A DNA stretch of 15,682 bases from contig CAYQJD010000022.1 in the NCBI GenBank assembly GCA_964417835.1, positions 1-15,682 of the forward strand, written 5' to 3'. Shown here piece by piece: positions 5,103 to 12,052 of the stretch. The translations under genes were made by a program, and so were the position numbers. The notes beneath the pieces are model-generated. The model saw only the letters and a list, made by a program, of their open reading frames with translations. It had not been told where the DNA came from and ran no database searches. This DNA comes from UMGS1124 sp964417835 (GTDB lineage Bacteria; Bacillota_I; Bacilli_A; RF39; UBA660). Position 1 is the first letter of the stretch, and the number at the start of each line of letters is the position of its first letter.

Positions 5103-7592
5103 TTAGATCTTAAAATCATTAATAAAATCATCTATTGTCATTTCTTTACTAAAACTATTTTTTTCTTTAGGCATTTCTACTTCTTCATCATATACTTTTA
5201 TTATATTTTCTTCCTTAAATATATGTTTTATTATATCTTTAGAAATAATACTACCAGTACTTGAAGTATCCATAATAGGGATATCAGTATTTTTAATCAT
5301 TTTTATATCATCATTAACCAAACCAAAATAATCATTTTTATTTGTTATAAATGCATTAATAATTTCATAATTTGTAGATTTAACTTTTCTAATTAAAGCA
5401 TTTCCTCTTTTAGCTCTACTCAAACTATTTAAATCTATCAATTTTATTCTTTTAGCTGTTAACTTATTAGTGAAAACTGTTAAATTTTCATCATCTATAC
5501 CAAATGATAACCCCTTAACTAATTCATCGCCTTTTAAATTAATTCCTTTAACTCCTCCAGCTTTTGTTCCAGCTAAAGGAATCTCATTTGCATCAAACTT
5601 TAGAAAATAACCCTCTTTTGTTATTAACAATATTTTAGAATTATTAATACATGCACTTACAATACAATCATTTTCTTTTAACTTCATAGCTGTATAAGTT
5701 TTACTATATCTACTAACGACGAATTCTTCCAATCTAGTTCTTTTTACCATTCCAAACTTAGAATATAAAACTATATCACAATTTTTTGTACTTTCACTAA
5801 TAACAAAAGATTTTATTACATCATCATCAGGATGAATACTTACATAATTACTTACATGCTTACCCAAATCTTTCCATTTACAACTAACGATTTCATGGAT
5901 AGGTAAATATATATAATTTCCCATCTTAGTTATTATTAATAATTTATTTAATGTGCTTGTTTCAAATTTATCTATCACATAATCCCCAGGCTTTAATCCT
6001 GTTTGCTCATCATTACTTGAATAAGATTTTAAACTAACTTTCTTTAAATATCCATCATGTGTTAAAACAACTATAACATTCTCTTTAATTATTAAATCAT
6101 TAACATCTATTTTTATATCTGTAATAGTACTTTTGATTTCAGTTTTTCTAGGAATTGCATATTCCTTTTTTATATCTTTTAATTCTTTTTTTATAACACT
6201 ATCTAGTTTTTTTGGATTAGATAATATTTCATTTAATAATTCAATAGCTTCTTTTAATTTTGATAATTTTTCTTCTAATACAGTTATATCAAAATTTGTT
6301 AATCTATATAATTGCAAATCTAATATTGCAGTTGCTTGTTCTAATGTGAAATCAAACTCTTTAACTAAATTATCTTTTGCATCACCTTTATTTTTACTTT
6401 TTCTAATAACCCTTATAACATCATCTAAAATACTTAATGCTTTAACTAAACCTTCTAAAGTATGTATTTCTTTTTTTGCCGTTGCTAAATCAAACTCACT
6501 TCGTTTTTTTATAACATCTCTTTGATGATTTATATAAGCATCAATTATTGGAATTATACCTAATAATTTTGGCCTTCTATTTACAATTGTAACCATATTA
6601 TAATTATAATTAACTTGTAAATCAGTATTTTTTAATAAATAATTTAAAACCAAATTCTTATCTGCACCATTTTTTAAATCTATAACAATTCTTATATTAG
6701 AATCTTTATCAGACTCATCCCTTACTTCACTTATACCATCTATTTTCTTTTCTATTCTAATATCATCTATTTTTTTTACTAACTGTTGTTTATTTACTTC
6801 AAAAGGTATTTCAGAAACTAATATTTGATCTTTTCCCTTAGTTTTTATAAATTCACATTTGCTTTTAACAACCACTTTTCCTCTACCAGTTTTAAAAGCT
6901 TCAGTTATACCATCTTTTCCTTCTACAATTCCTCCGGTAGGAAAATCTGGCCCTTTAACTATTTCCATTATATCTTCTAAAGTCGCATTAGGTTTTTCAA
7001 TTTTTAAAATCGTAGCATCAATTATTTCTCCTAAATTATGTGGTGGAATATTAGTTGCATATCCGGCAGAAATACCAGTAGTTCCATTTACCAAAAGATT
7101 TGGATACTTGGCAGGTAATACAGTTGGTTCTAATAATGTATCACTATAATTAGGTGCCATTGGTACAGTATTTTTATCTAAATCTCTTAATAATTCTTCA
7201 GAAATTTTAGCTAATCTTGTTTCAGTATAACGATATGCTGCCGGACCATCTCCATCAATGGACCCATTATTTCCATCAATTTCAATCAAAATGTGATTTT
7301 GTTTCCAATCTTGACTTAAACGTACCATTGCTTCATAAACAGAAGAATCTCCATGAGGATGGTATTTTCCCAAAACATTTCCTACTGCATTTGCACATTT
7401 TTTAAACTGTTTATCATATGTATTATGATCTCTATACATTGCATAAATTATTCTTCTTTGTACAGGTTTTAGACCATCTCTAACATCAGGTATTGCTCTA
7501 TCTTGGATTATATATTTTGAATACTTTGCAAAACGTTCTCCCATTATTTCTTCAAGACTATATTCATGAATTCTTTTAATAACCTCTTCCAT
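5103..7592 (-). CDS. parC: DNA topoisomerase IV subunit A
   Basis: This is the DNA-cleaving subunit of topoisomerase IV, which with ParE decatenates replicated chromosomes. The 829-residue length fits Bacillota ParC/GrlA. The N-terminus has the ParC hallmark EEIMGERFAKYSKYIIQDRA, then PDVRDGLKPVQRRIIYAM and KYHPHGDSSVYEAMVR. The catalytic tyrosine is Tyr122 in AYRYTETRL. Quinolone-determinant positions Ser83 and Glu87 are wild-type residues. A coiled-coil gate follows at about 365-480, and the C-terminal beta-pinwheel region (about 500-790) carries repeats such as GYLKKVSLKSY, GMVKRTRLEEF and GGVKGINLKGDELV. AGGATGTG precedes the ATG. parE is not next door: the upstream gene is the P-loop protein of the sufB unit. 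A candidate promoter lies between them, and a strong terminator follows. Confidence 0.97.
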   Translation of the reverse strand: MEEVIKRIHEYSLEEIMGERFAKYSKYIIQDRAIPDVRDGLKPVQRRIIYAMYRDHNTYDKQFKKCANAVGNVLGKYHPHGDSSVYEAMVRLSQDWKQNHILIEIDGNNGSIDGDGPAAYRYTETRLAKISEELLRDLDKNTVPMAPNYSDTLLEPTVLPAKYPNLLVNGTTGISAGYATNIPPHNLGEIIDATILKIEKPNATLEDIMEIVKGPDFPTGGIVEGKDGITEAFKTGRGKVVVKSKCEFIKTKGKDQILVSEIPFEVNKQQLVKKIDDIRIEKKIDGISEVRDESDKDSNIRIVIDLKNGADKNLVLNYLLKNTDLQVNYNYNMVTIVNRRPKLLGIIPIIDAYINHQRDVIKKRSEFDLATAKKEIHTLEGLVKALSILDDVIRVIRKSKNKGDAKDNLVKEFDFTLEQATAILDLQLYRLTNFDITVLEEKLSKLKEAIELLNEILSNPKKLDSVIKKELKDIKKEYAIPRKTEIKSTITDIKIDVNDLIIKENVIVVLTHDGYLKKVSLKSYSSNDEQTGLKPGDYVIDKFETSTLNKLLIITKMGNYIYLPIHEIVSCKWKDLGKHVSNYVSIHPDDDVIKSFVISESTKNCDIVLYSKFGMVKRTRLEEFVVSRYSKTYTAMKLKENDCIVSACINNSKILLITKEGYFLKFDANEIPLAGTKAGGVKGINLKGDELVKGLSFGIDDENLTVFTNKLTAKRIKLIDLNSLSRAKRGNALIRKVKSTNYEIINAFITNKNDYFGLVNDDIKMIKNTDIPIMDTSSTGSIISKDIIKHIFKEENIIKVYDEEVEMPKEKNSFSKEMTIDDFINDFKI

Positions 7593-7611
7593 CTATTTCA
7601 CATCCTATTTA

Positions 7612-7620
7612 AGTATAGCA
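7612..7620 (-). promoter_or_regulatory. Candidate extended -10 promoter for parC
   Basis: The minus strand reads TGCTATACT, an extended -10 with one mismatch in the hexamer, 19 nt before the ATG. No clear -35 is seen. Confidence 0.4.
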
Positions 7621-7640
7621 AAATTTACTTCTTTAAAAAA

Positions 7641-7664
7641 GAAAAATTGACACTTCCATGTCAA
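7641..7664 (-). terminator. Terminator of the sufB / P-loop unit
   Basis: TTGACA pairs with TGTCAA across a 6-nt loop just past the P-loop gene stop, followed on the minus strand by TTTTTC and TTTTTT. The stem is only 6 bp but the U tract is long. The TTGACA is not a -35 for parC because no -10 lies at the right distance. Confidence 0.65.
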
Positions 7665-7669
7665 ACTTC

Positions 7670-8203
7670 TTATAAAATATCTTTAAACTTATTTATATTT
7701 AATATTTCGTTAACTATTTCATTTACTTTCTTATTTTCAATATTAATACAACAAGTAGCAAGATCATAATTAATCCTATTATTATAAAGAGTTTTATTAA
7801 ACTTATTAGATTTATCTTTAATATCTCGTGATACATCCAAAAAAATAATGTTTTTAAATAATTTTAAAGTATTTAATATACTTTCATCATTTATTAACGT
7901 ATATGTACTTCCAAAATCAATTACTACAGATTCTTTAATATTATTTAAAACATATTTTAAGTGTTGCATTTCATATTTATTTATATACTTAGTTGCAGTT
8001 ATAATACCCTTATTTTCTAGTAAGTTTTGATAATATTCAAAATCATAATCAGTAAAATCATCAAAATATGAATGCTTTTCTCTATCCAAATTTATTAGTT
8101 TTAAATTTAATCTCTTACTTAACTCACTTGATACAAAACTTTTTTTTGAATTTGGGCCACCAATTATTATATAACTTGAATTATAAATATCTAACTCTTG
8201 CAT
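7670..8203 (-). CDS. Degenerate shikimate-kinase-like P-loop protein
   Basis: The 177-residue protein has the order of a shikimate kinase: strand plus P-loop (YIIIGGPNSKKSFVSSELSK), LNLKLINLDRE (32-42), a strand with VVIDFGS (93-99) where kinases have GGG, NIIFLDVSRD (118-127), and a final YDLATCCINI-helix. The Walker A is broken: the GxxxxGK[ST] glycine is Lys20 (GGPNSKKS). The GGG motif and the Arg residues that bind shikimate are not evident. It is therefore unlikely to be an active shikimate kinase. The ATG lies inside the 3' end of sufB (13-nt overlap) with GGAG seven bases upstream, so translation is coupled to SufB. No in-frame earlier start exists. A regulatory or binding role is inference. 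Confidence 0.65.
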   Translation of the reverse strand: MQELDIYNSSYIIIGGPNSKKSFVSSELSKRLNLKLINLDREKHSYFDDFTDYDFEYYQNLLENKGIITATKYINKYEMQHLKYVLNNIKESVVIDFGSTYTLINDESILNTLKLFKNIIFLDVSRDIKDKSNKFNKTLYNNRINYDLATCCINIENKKVNEIVNEILNINKFKDIL

Positions 8204-9498
8204 GTAGCATCTCCATTCAAAAGTCTATTTAACTCTACTGCATACTCCATTGGTAATTCATTTTTAAAATCGCTTATGAAGCCCATTATTAACATTTCTT
8301 TTGCAGTTTCTTCATTTATACCCTTTTCTTTTAAATATAACATTTTTTCAGCACTTATTTTAGAAACAGTTGCTTCATGTTCTAAGTCACTTAAATCATT
8401 AGAAACTATATTTTTAGGAATAGTATCGCTTTTAGATAATTCATCTAATATAATTGTATCACATTTTATACTAGCTTTAGAATGTATAGCATTTTTAGTT
8501 ATATTAGTTGTACCTCTATAATTACTTATTCCTCCAGACTCTGCAATAGATTTACTAACTATATTGCTCATTGTGTGATTTCCAATATGGATCATTTTTG
8601 CACCTGCATCCAAATATTGACCTTTTTTTGCATATGCAATACTAATTGAATTACCTTTAGAATAATCTCCCTTTAGAATACATGATGGATATTTCATGGT
8701 TACCTTACTCCCTAAATTACCATCAACCCATTCCATAAGTCCATTTTCTTCTACAATTGCTCTTTTTGTTACTAAATTATAAACATCAGTACTCCAATTT
8801 TGTATAGTAGAATATTTGCACTTTGCATTTTTTCCAACAAAAATTTCTACAACTCCAGCATGTAAACTATTTTCTGAATAAGTAGGTGCTGTACACCCTT
8901 CAATATATGAAAGTTCAGCACCTTCTGAAACTATTATAATAGTTCTTTCAAATTGGCCTAAAGATACAGTATTAATTCTAAAATAACTTTGTAATGGTCT
9001 ATCCAATTTTGTATATGGAGGTATATATATAAACGTTCCTCCACTCCACATAGCACCATTTAATGCAGTATATTTATTTTCATTATATTTAACTAACATA
9101 TTAAAATACTTTTTAAATAAATCAGGATGTCTTTTTAATGCTTCATCTGTACTCATAAAAATAATATCATCATTTTCAAATTTATTTTTATGATAAATTA
9201 CTTCACTTTCAAACTGATTAGATACACCACATAAATATTTATTTTCTGCTTCTATTACGCCAAGTTTAGAAAAAGTATTCTTAATATCTTTATCAACATT
9301 ATCCCAACTATTTTCTTCTTTTCCAACCTTTTTATAATAATTAATCTTACTAAAATCAATATCTATTTTAGGGCCAAAATTAGGATTATCTAACTCAAAA
9401 AAAGATTTTAAAGCTTTTAATCTAAACTCAAGCATCCAATCAGGTTCTTGTTTTAAACTACTAATTTCCCTTACTAAATCTTCATTTAATTTTTTCAT
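8191..9498 (-). CDS. sufB: Fe-S cluster assembly scaffold SufB
   Basis: SufB, normally in a SufBC2D complex, scaffolds Fe-S cluster assembly in the cytoplasm, taking sulfur from SufS. The 435-residue protein is slightly shorter than the usual 465 or so. The beta-helix core includes GGTFIYIPPYTKL (153-165), QSYFRIN, EGAELSYIEGCTAP, LHAGVVEIFV and NWSTDVYNLVTKRA. The functional C-terminal region has the sulfur-accepting Cys346 in SIKCDTIIL and EHEATVSKIS with His374, matching E. coli Cys405 and His433. The end is LIMGFISDFKNELPMEYAVE, as in SufB. GTGAT lies just upstream of ATG. The remarkable point is context: sufC, sufD, sufS and sufU are absent from the window. Upstream lies a methyltransferase with an intervening terminator-like structure, and downstream an overlapping P-loop gene. 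Confidence 0.96.
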   Translation of the reverse strand: MKKLNEDLVREISSLKQEPDWMLEFRLKALKSFFELDNPNFGPKIDIDFSKINYYKKVGKEENSWDNVDKDIKNTFSKLGVIEAENKYLCGVSNQFESEVIYHKNKFENDDIIFMSTDEALKRHPDLFKKYFNMLVKYNENKYTALNGAMWSGGTFIYIPPYTKLDRPLQSYFRINTVSLGQFERTIIIVSEGAELSYIEGCTAPTYSENSLHAGVVEIFVGKNAKCKYSTIQNWSTDVYNLVTKRAIVEENGLMEWVDGNLGSKVTMKYPSCILKGDYSKGNSISIAYAKKGQYLDAGAKMIHIGNHTMSNIVSKSIAESGGISNYRGTTNITKNAIHSKASIKCDTIILDELSKSDTIPKNIVSNDLSDLEHEATVSKISAEKMLYLKEKGINEETAKEMLIMGFISDFKNELPMEYAVELNRLLNGDATCKS

Positions 9499-9512
9499 AA
9501 AATCACATTATT

Positions 9513-9518
9513 ATTATA
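9513..9518 (-). promoter_or_regulatory. Candidate -10 box for sufB
   Basis: The minus strand has a perfect TATAAT ending 14 nt before the sufB ATG, just past a run of nine T. No convincing -35 is present, since the spacer region is the terminator-like hairpin. Initiation here would give a leader of about 7 nt. Confidence 0.35.
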
Positions 9519-9519
9519 C

Positions 9520-9590
9520 AAAAAAAAATACTAAATTAATAGTACTTAATTATTTTATTGTTTTTTAATTCTAAATGTCTTATTTAGTAT
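9520..9590 (-). terminator. Probable terminator after the methyltransferase gene, with two alternative stems
   Basis: On the minus strand ATTTAGTAT (9536-9528) runs directly into nine T. It can pair perfectly with ATACTAAAT (9590-9582) across a loop of about 45 nt. Part of it can instead form a short local stem TACTA/TAGTA (9544-9529). The U tract supports termination. The two mutually exclusive stems could also act as an attenuator ahead of sufB. Confidence 0.5.
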
Positions 9591-9658
9591 ATATTAAAAT
9601 AATACTCTTTACTATGTTTAAATATTAACGAAAAAGAATATCTTTGTAAATATATATT

Positions 9659-10528
9659 TTAATCATATTTCTCCTTTTCCCATCTAGCATAAATTCCACA
9701 TGGTAAAATAATATCTGAATTTTCTTCTTTAATTCCTAATTCATCACTTGATATAAAACCTTTATATTTTTTTGAAACTGTAAGATTTAGTATGTTTTCT
9801 AAAACAGTCATTGAAAGCCCTGTAGTATAAGAATTTATTAAAAATAATAATGGATCATCACTTAATATTTCCATACATTTTTCTACTAAACTATATAAGT
9901 CTTTTTCTATATTCCAAACTTCATTCCTACTACCTCTTCCAAAAGAAGGTGGATCCATCAAAATAATATCATATTTATTGCCTCTTCTTATCTCTCTTTC
10001 AACGAACTTCACAACATCATCAACTATAAATCTTATTGGTTTATCCTCTAAATTGTTTATCAAAACATTTTCTTTAGCCCAATCAACCATACCTTTTGAT
10101 GAATCTACATGTACTACACTTGCTCCGGCTTTTAGACATGCAACACTTGCTGCACCAGTATATGCAAATAAATTTAATACTTTAATATTCTTTTTGCAAC
10201 TAATTTTATTTATTAACATATCCCAATTATAAGCTTGTTCAGGAAATAAACCAGTATGCTTAAACCCCATTAATTTCAAATTAAATTTTAGTTCTTTGTA
10301 TTTTATTTGCCATATATTCGGTATATTTTTATTATAGATTTGCCATTCCCCTCCACCAGAACTACTTCTTTTATACTTTGCATCAATGTTGCTCCATAAT
10401 TCTTTATCTTTATCTACCCAAATAATTTGAGGATCTGGTCTTAGAAGTTTAACCCCATTCCAACTTTCTAATTTATTACCATCACTTGTATCTAAAAGTT
10501 TATATTCTTCAAAGCTAATTGTTTTCAA
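9659..10528 (-). CDS. Class I SAM-dependent methyltransferase (RlmI/RlmK-like, PF10672-type), TTG start
   Basis: This is a cytoplasmic methyltransferase of the Methyltrans_SAM group, whose members include 23S rRNA m5C/m7G enzymes. Numbering from the chosen start, the SAM-binding motif I is VLNLFAYTGAASVACLKAG (117-135), motif II ends in VVHVDSS, VDD lies near 169, and the catalytic-type DPPSFGRG is at 192-199. HTGLFPEQ before motif I is also typical. At 289 residues it lacks the N-terminal PUA domain of RlmI (about 396 residues). The start is the TTG at 10528: AGGTGA lies six bases upstream of it, whereas the in-frame TTG at 10534 directly abuts that site. The substrate is not determinable. 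It is divergent from yidD, and a terminator-like structure separates it from sufB. Confidence 0.85.
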   Translation of the reverse strand: MKTISFEEYKLLDTSDGNKLESWNGVKLLRPDPQIIWVDKDKELWSNIDAKYKRSSSGGGEWQIYNKNIPNIWQIKYKELKFNLKLMGFKHTGLFPEQAYNWDMLINKISCKKNIKVLNLFAYTGAASVACLKAGASVVHVDSSKGMVDWAKENVLINNLEDKPIRFIVDDVVKFVEREIRRGNKYDIILMDPPSFGRGSRNEVWNIEKDLYSLVEKCMEILSDDPLLFLINSYTTGLSMTVLENILNLTVSKKYKGFISSDELGIKEENSDIILPCGIYARWEKEKYD

Positions 10529-10547
10529 TTTCAATCACCTAAAATTT

Positions 10548-10553
10548 ATTATA
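10548..10553 (-). promoter_or_regulatory. Candidate -10 box for the methyltransferase
   Basis: A perfect TATAAT on the minus strand lies 19 nt upstream of the TTG start, with AGGTGA between. No good -35 is seen. It shares the 10529-10654 region with the oppositely directed yidD promoter. Confidence 0.4.
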
Positions 10554-10610
10554 CAATATCCACTATAAAAATAAAAGAAACAAATAGATACATCATATAT
10601 TATTTATCGT

Positions 10611-10639
10611 TTTACATTATAAATAAAATATAGTAAAAT
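10611..10639 (+). promoter_or_regulatory. Promoter for yidD and the ZnuA-like gene
   Basis: TTTACA and TAAAAT are separated by exactly 17 nt. The -10 ends 15 nt before the yidD ATG, and GGAGG lies between. Each hexamer differs from the sigma-A consensus by one base. Confidence 0.6.
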
Positions 10640-10654
10640 ACTAATGGAGGTTTT

Positions 10655-10855
10655 ATGAAAAAACTATCTATTCTTTTAATAAATCTATATCAAATTACGC
10701 CATTACATAGTCATACAATGTGTAGATTTATTCCAACATGTAGTGAATATACTAAAATAAAAATCAAAGATTTTGGTTTTATTAAAGGAATGTATTTAGG
10801 ATTTAAGAGAATAATAAAATGTCATCCATTTGGAAAAAGTGGATATGATTTATAA
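10655..10855 (+). CDS. yidD: Membrane protein insertion efficiency factor YidD
   Basis: The 66-residue protein has the compact YidD pattern: a hydrophobic or amphipathic start, CRFIPTCSEYTKIKIKDFGF (23-42), IKGMYLGFKRIIKCHPFG (43-60) and GYDL at the end. The family's three cysteines are at 23, 29 and 56. YidD is a small membrane-surface protein that helps YidC-dependent insertion. In many bacteria it sits in the rnpA-yidC region, which is not the case here. GGAGG with ideal spacing supports the ATG. The stop is followed 11 bases later by the next gene, so yidD and the ZnuA-like lipoprotein form a two-gene unit. Confidence 0.93.
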   Translation: MKKLSILLINLYQITPLHSHTMCRFIPTCSEYTKIKIKDFGFIKGMYLGFKRIIKCHPFGKSGYDL

Positions 10856-10866
10856 GGAGTAAAAAA

Positions 10867-11730
10867 ATGAAAAAAATATTAAAATTATTATTAATGTCAT
10901 GTTTTATTTTTAATTTGACAGGGTGTTTTAAAAGTGAAGAATTAGATAAAGCAACTATTTATACAACGTCTTATCCAATAACATTTTTAATGCAAGAAAT
11001 ATATGGATATAATTCAGAAATAAGTTCTATATATCCAAATGGTACAGACATAGAAAGCTACACTTTATCAAATAAAAAAATAAAAAAATATTCAAAAGGA
11101 GATCTATTTGTTTATAATGGTCTAACAGACGAAAAGAAAATTGCCGCAAATTTTGTAAATAAAAATAGCAAATTAAAAATTATAGATGTAACTGAGGGAC
11201 TAAATATAAATTATTCTTATCAAGAACTATGGTTAAATCCAATAAATTATCTAATGCTTGCTCAAAATATAAAAAATGGTTTAAAAGAATACATAGATAG
11301 CACAATTATTAAAGAAGAAATTGATGCTAACTACGAAAAAATAAAAGTTACTATATCAGAATTTGAAACAACATTAAAAGATGTTACTAAAAATAGTGAT
11401 AAAAAGACTATAATTGTTTCAAAAGACTATTTTAAATTTTTAGAAACTTATGGATTTGAAGTTATAAGTGTAGAAGAAAATGAATATCTTAATCAAGATA
11501 CTATCACTAGAGCTAAAAATTTAATTACAAATAAAACAATAAAATACATTTTTATAGCTGAAAATGAAGAACCTAGTCAAACAGTAAACAGTTTAGTAGA
11601 TGCTGGAGCAGAAACTAAAACATTATATACTATTACTAACTTAACAAGTGAACAAAAATCAACAAACGAAGATTATGTAAGTTTAATGAAAACAAATATT
11701 GAAGCTTTAAAATCTGAAATTTATAATTAA
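10867..11730 (+). CDS. ZnuA/TroA-family substrate-binding lipoprotein lacking all histidine ligands
   Basis: This 287-residue lipoprotein has the cluster 9 metal-binding (SBP_bac_9) layout. A signal ends in NLTGC with lipidated Cys20. Then come IYTTSYPITFLMQEI, IYPNGTDIESY (55-65), SKGDLFVYNG, LWLNP (121-125), a long connecting helix at about 148-172, IIVSKDYFKFLETYGFE (182-198), the IAENEEPS strand-loop, and a closing VSLMKTNIEALK helix. In ZnuA the ligand histidines sit in PxGxEPHxY, DPHxWLxP and SHDAFxYF. Here those positions are Glu63, Glu120 and Lys186, and the whole protein contains no histidine. It probably does not bind zinc in the usual way. No transporter ATPase or permease gene is nearby. 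AAGGAG precedes the ATG. A different ligand or a structural role is inference. Confidence 0.8.
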   Translation: MKKILKLLLMSCFIFNLTGCFKSEELDKATIYTTSYPITFLMQEIYGYNSEISSIYPNGTDIESYTLSNKKIKKYSKGDLFVYNGLTDEKKIAANFVNKNSKLKIIDVTEGLNINYSYQELWLNPINYLMLAQNIKNGLKEYIDSTIIKEEIDANYEKIKVTISEFETTLKDVTKNSDKKTIIVSKDYFKFLETYGFEVISVEENEYLNQDTITRAKNLITNKTIKYIFIAENEEPSQTVNSLVDAGAETKTLYTITNLTSEQKSTNEDYVSLMKTNIEALKSEIYN

Positions 11731-11761
11731 AAACTTTGTTATTTTGATTAACAAAGTTTTT
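11731..11761 (+). terminator. Terminator after the ZnuA-like gene
   Basis: A perfect 11-bp stem AAACTTTGTTA/TAACAAAGTTT with a 7-nt loop starts directly after the stop codon. Its 3' arm runs into TTTTT. A-rich flanks make it possibly active in both directions. Confidence 0.85.
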
Positions 11762-11838
11762 AGTTATAATCTTAGAATATATTTATCTTTTTAGTTTTAT
11801 GTATCAAATATATTGTCAAAAAAATCATTTCAAATTAA

Positions 11839-11867
11839 TTGACAAACTGAAATCTATATAGTAGAAT
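11839..11867 (+). promoter_or_regulatory. Promoter of tRNA-Ser
   Basis: A perfect -35 TTGACA, a 17-nt spacer and TAGAAT (one mismatch) lie 15 nt before the mature tRNA 5' end. This is the best sigma-A match in the window, as expected for a stable RNA gene. Confidence 0.8.
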
Positions 11868-11882
11868 TGATTTATCGGCTAT

Positions 11883-11973
11883 GGAGTGGTACTCAAGAGG
11901 CTGAAGAGGCGTCCCTGCTAAGGATGTAGATCGGGTAACTGGTGCGAGGGTTCAAATCCCTCCCACTCCGCCA
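11883..11973 (+). tRNA. tRNA-Ser (anticodon GCU), CCA encoded
   Basis: The acceptor arms GGAGTGG and CCACTCC (11963-11969) pair perfectly, followed by discriminator G and an encoded CCA. The anticodon loop CTGCTAA has GCT at 11917-11919, with stem CGTCC/GGATG. A long variable arm of 19 nt (11927-11945) marks the serine class. The T arm is GAGGG-TTCAAAT-CCCTC. It decodes AGC/AGU. It has its own promoter and is followed by a hairpin terminator. Confidence 0.97.
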
Positions 11974-11984
11974 TTATAGTATAT

Positions 11985-12015
11985 AAAAATCTTGGAATTT
12001 ATTCCAAGGTTTTTT
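11985..12015 (+). terminator. Terminator of tRNA-Ser, probably bidirectional
   Basis: CTTGGAA-TTTA-TTCCAAG is a perfect stem (11991-12008). It extends through a wobble into AAAAA/TTTTT, so both strands carry a U tract. Confidence 0.85.
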
Positions 12016-12030
12016 ATTATTAAATTAAAT

Positions 12031-12052
12031 AAAAAAATCTAGTTTTAACTAG
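12031..12052 (-). terminator. Terminator overlapping the stop of the YlbL-partner gene
   Basis: CTAGT and ACTAG pair across a 4-nt loop on the minus strand and are followed by ATTTTTTT. The gene's TAA stop (12045-12047) is inside the loop. The stem is short, so efficiency is uncertain, but the bidirectional tRNA terminator lies just beyond. Confidence 0.55.

Noticed and set aside
5103..7592. Several open frames on the plus strand opposite parC (around 6133-6525, 6859-7149 and 7217-7405)
   Set aside because: They mirror a strongly conserved minus-strand gene, have low-complexity Phe/Ser/Ile composition and lack ribosome sites. AT-rich antisense shadows are expected.
7647..7652. Perfect TTGACA on the plus strand as a -35 box
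   Set aside because: It is one arm of the terminator hairpin, and neither strand has a -10 at 16-18 nt leading to a gene.
8198..8521. Plus-strand open frame opposite the end of sufB
   Set aside because: It lies wholly under well-conserved SufB residues and has no ribosome site or recognisable protein features.
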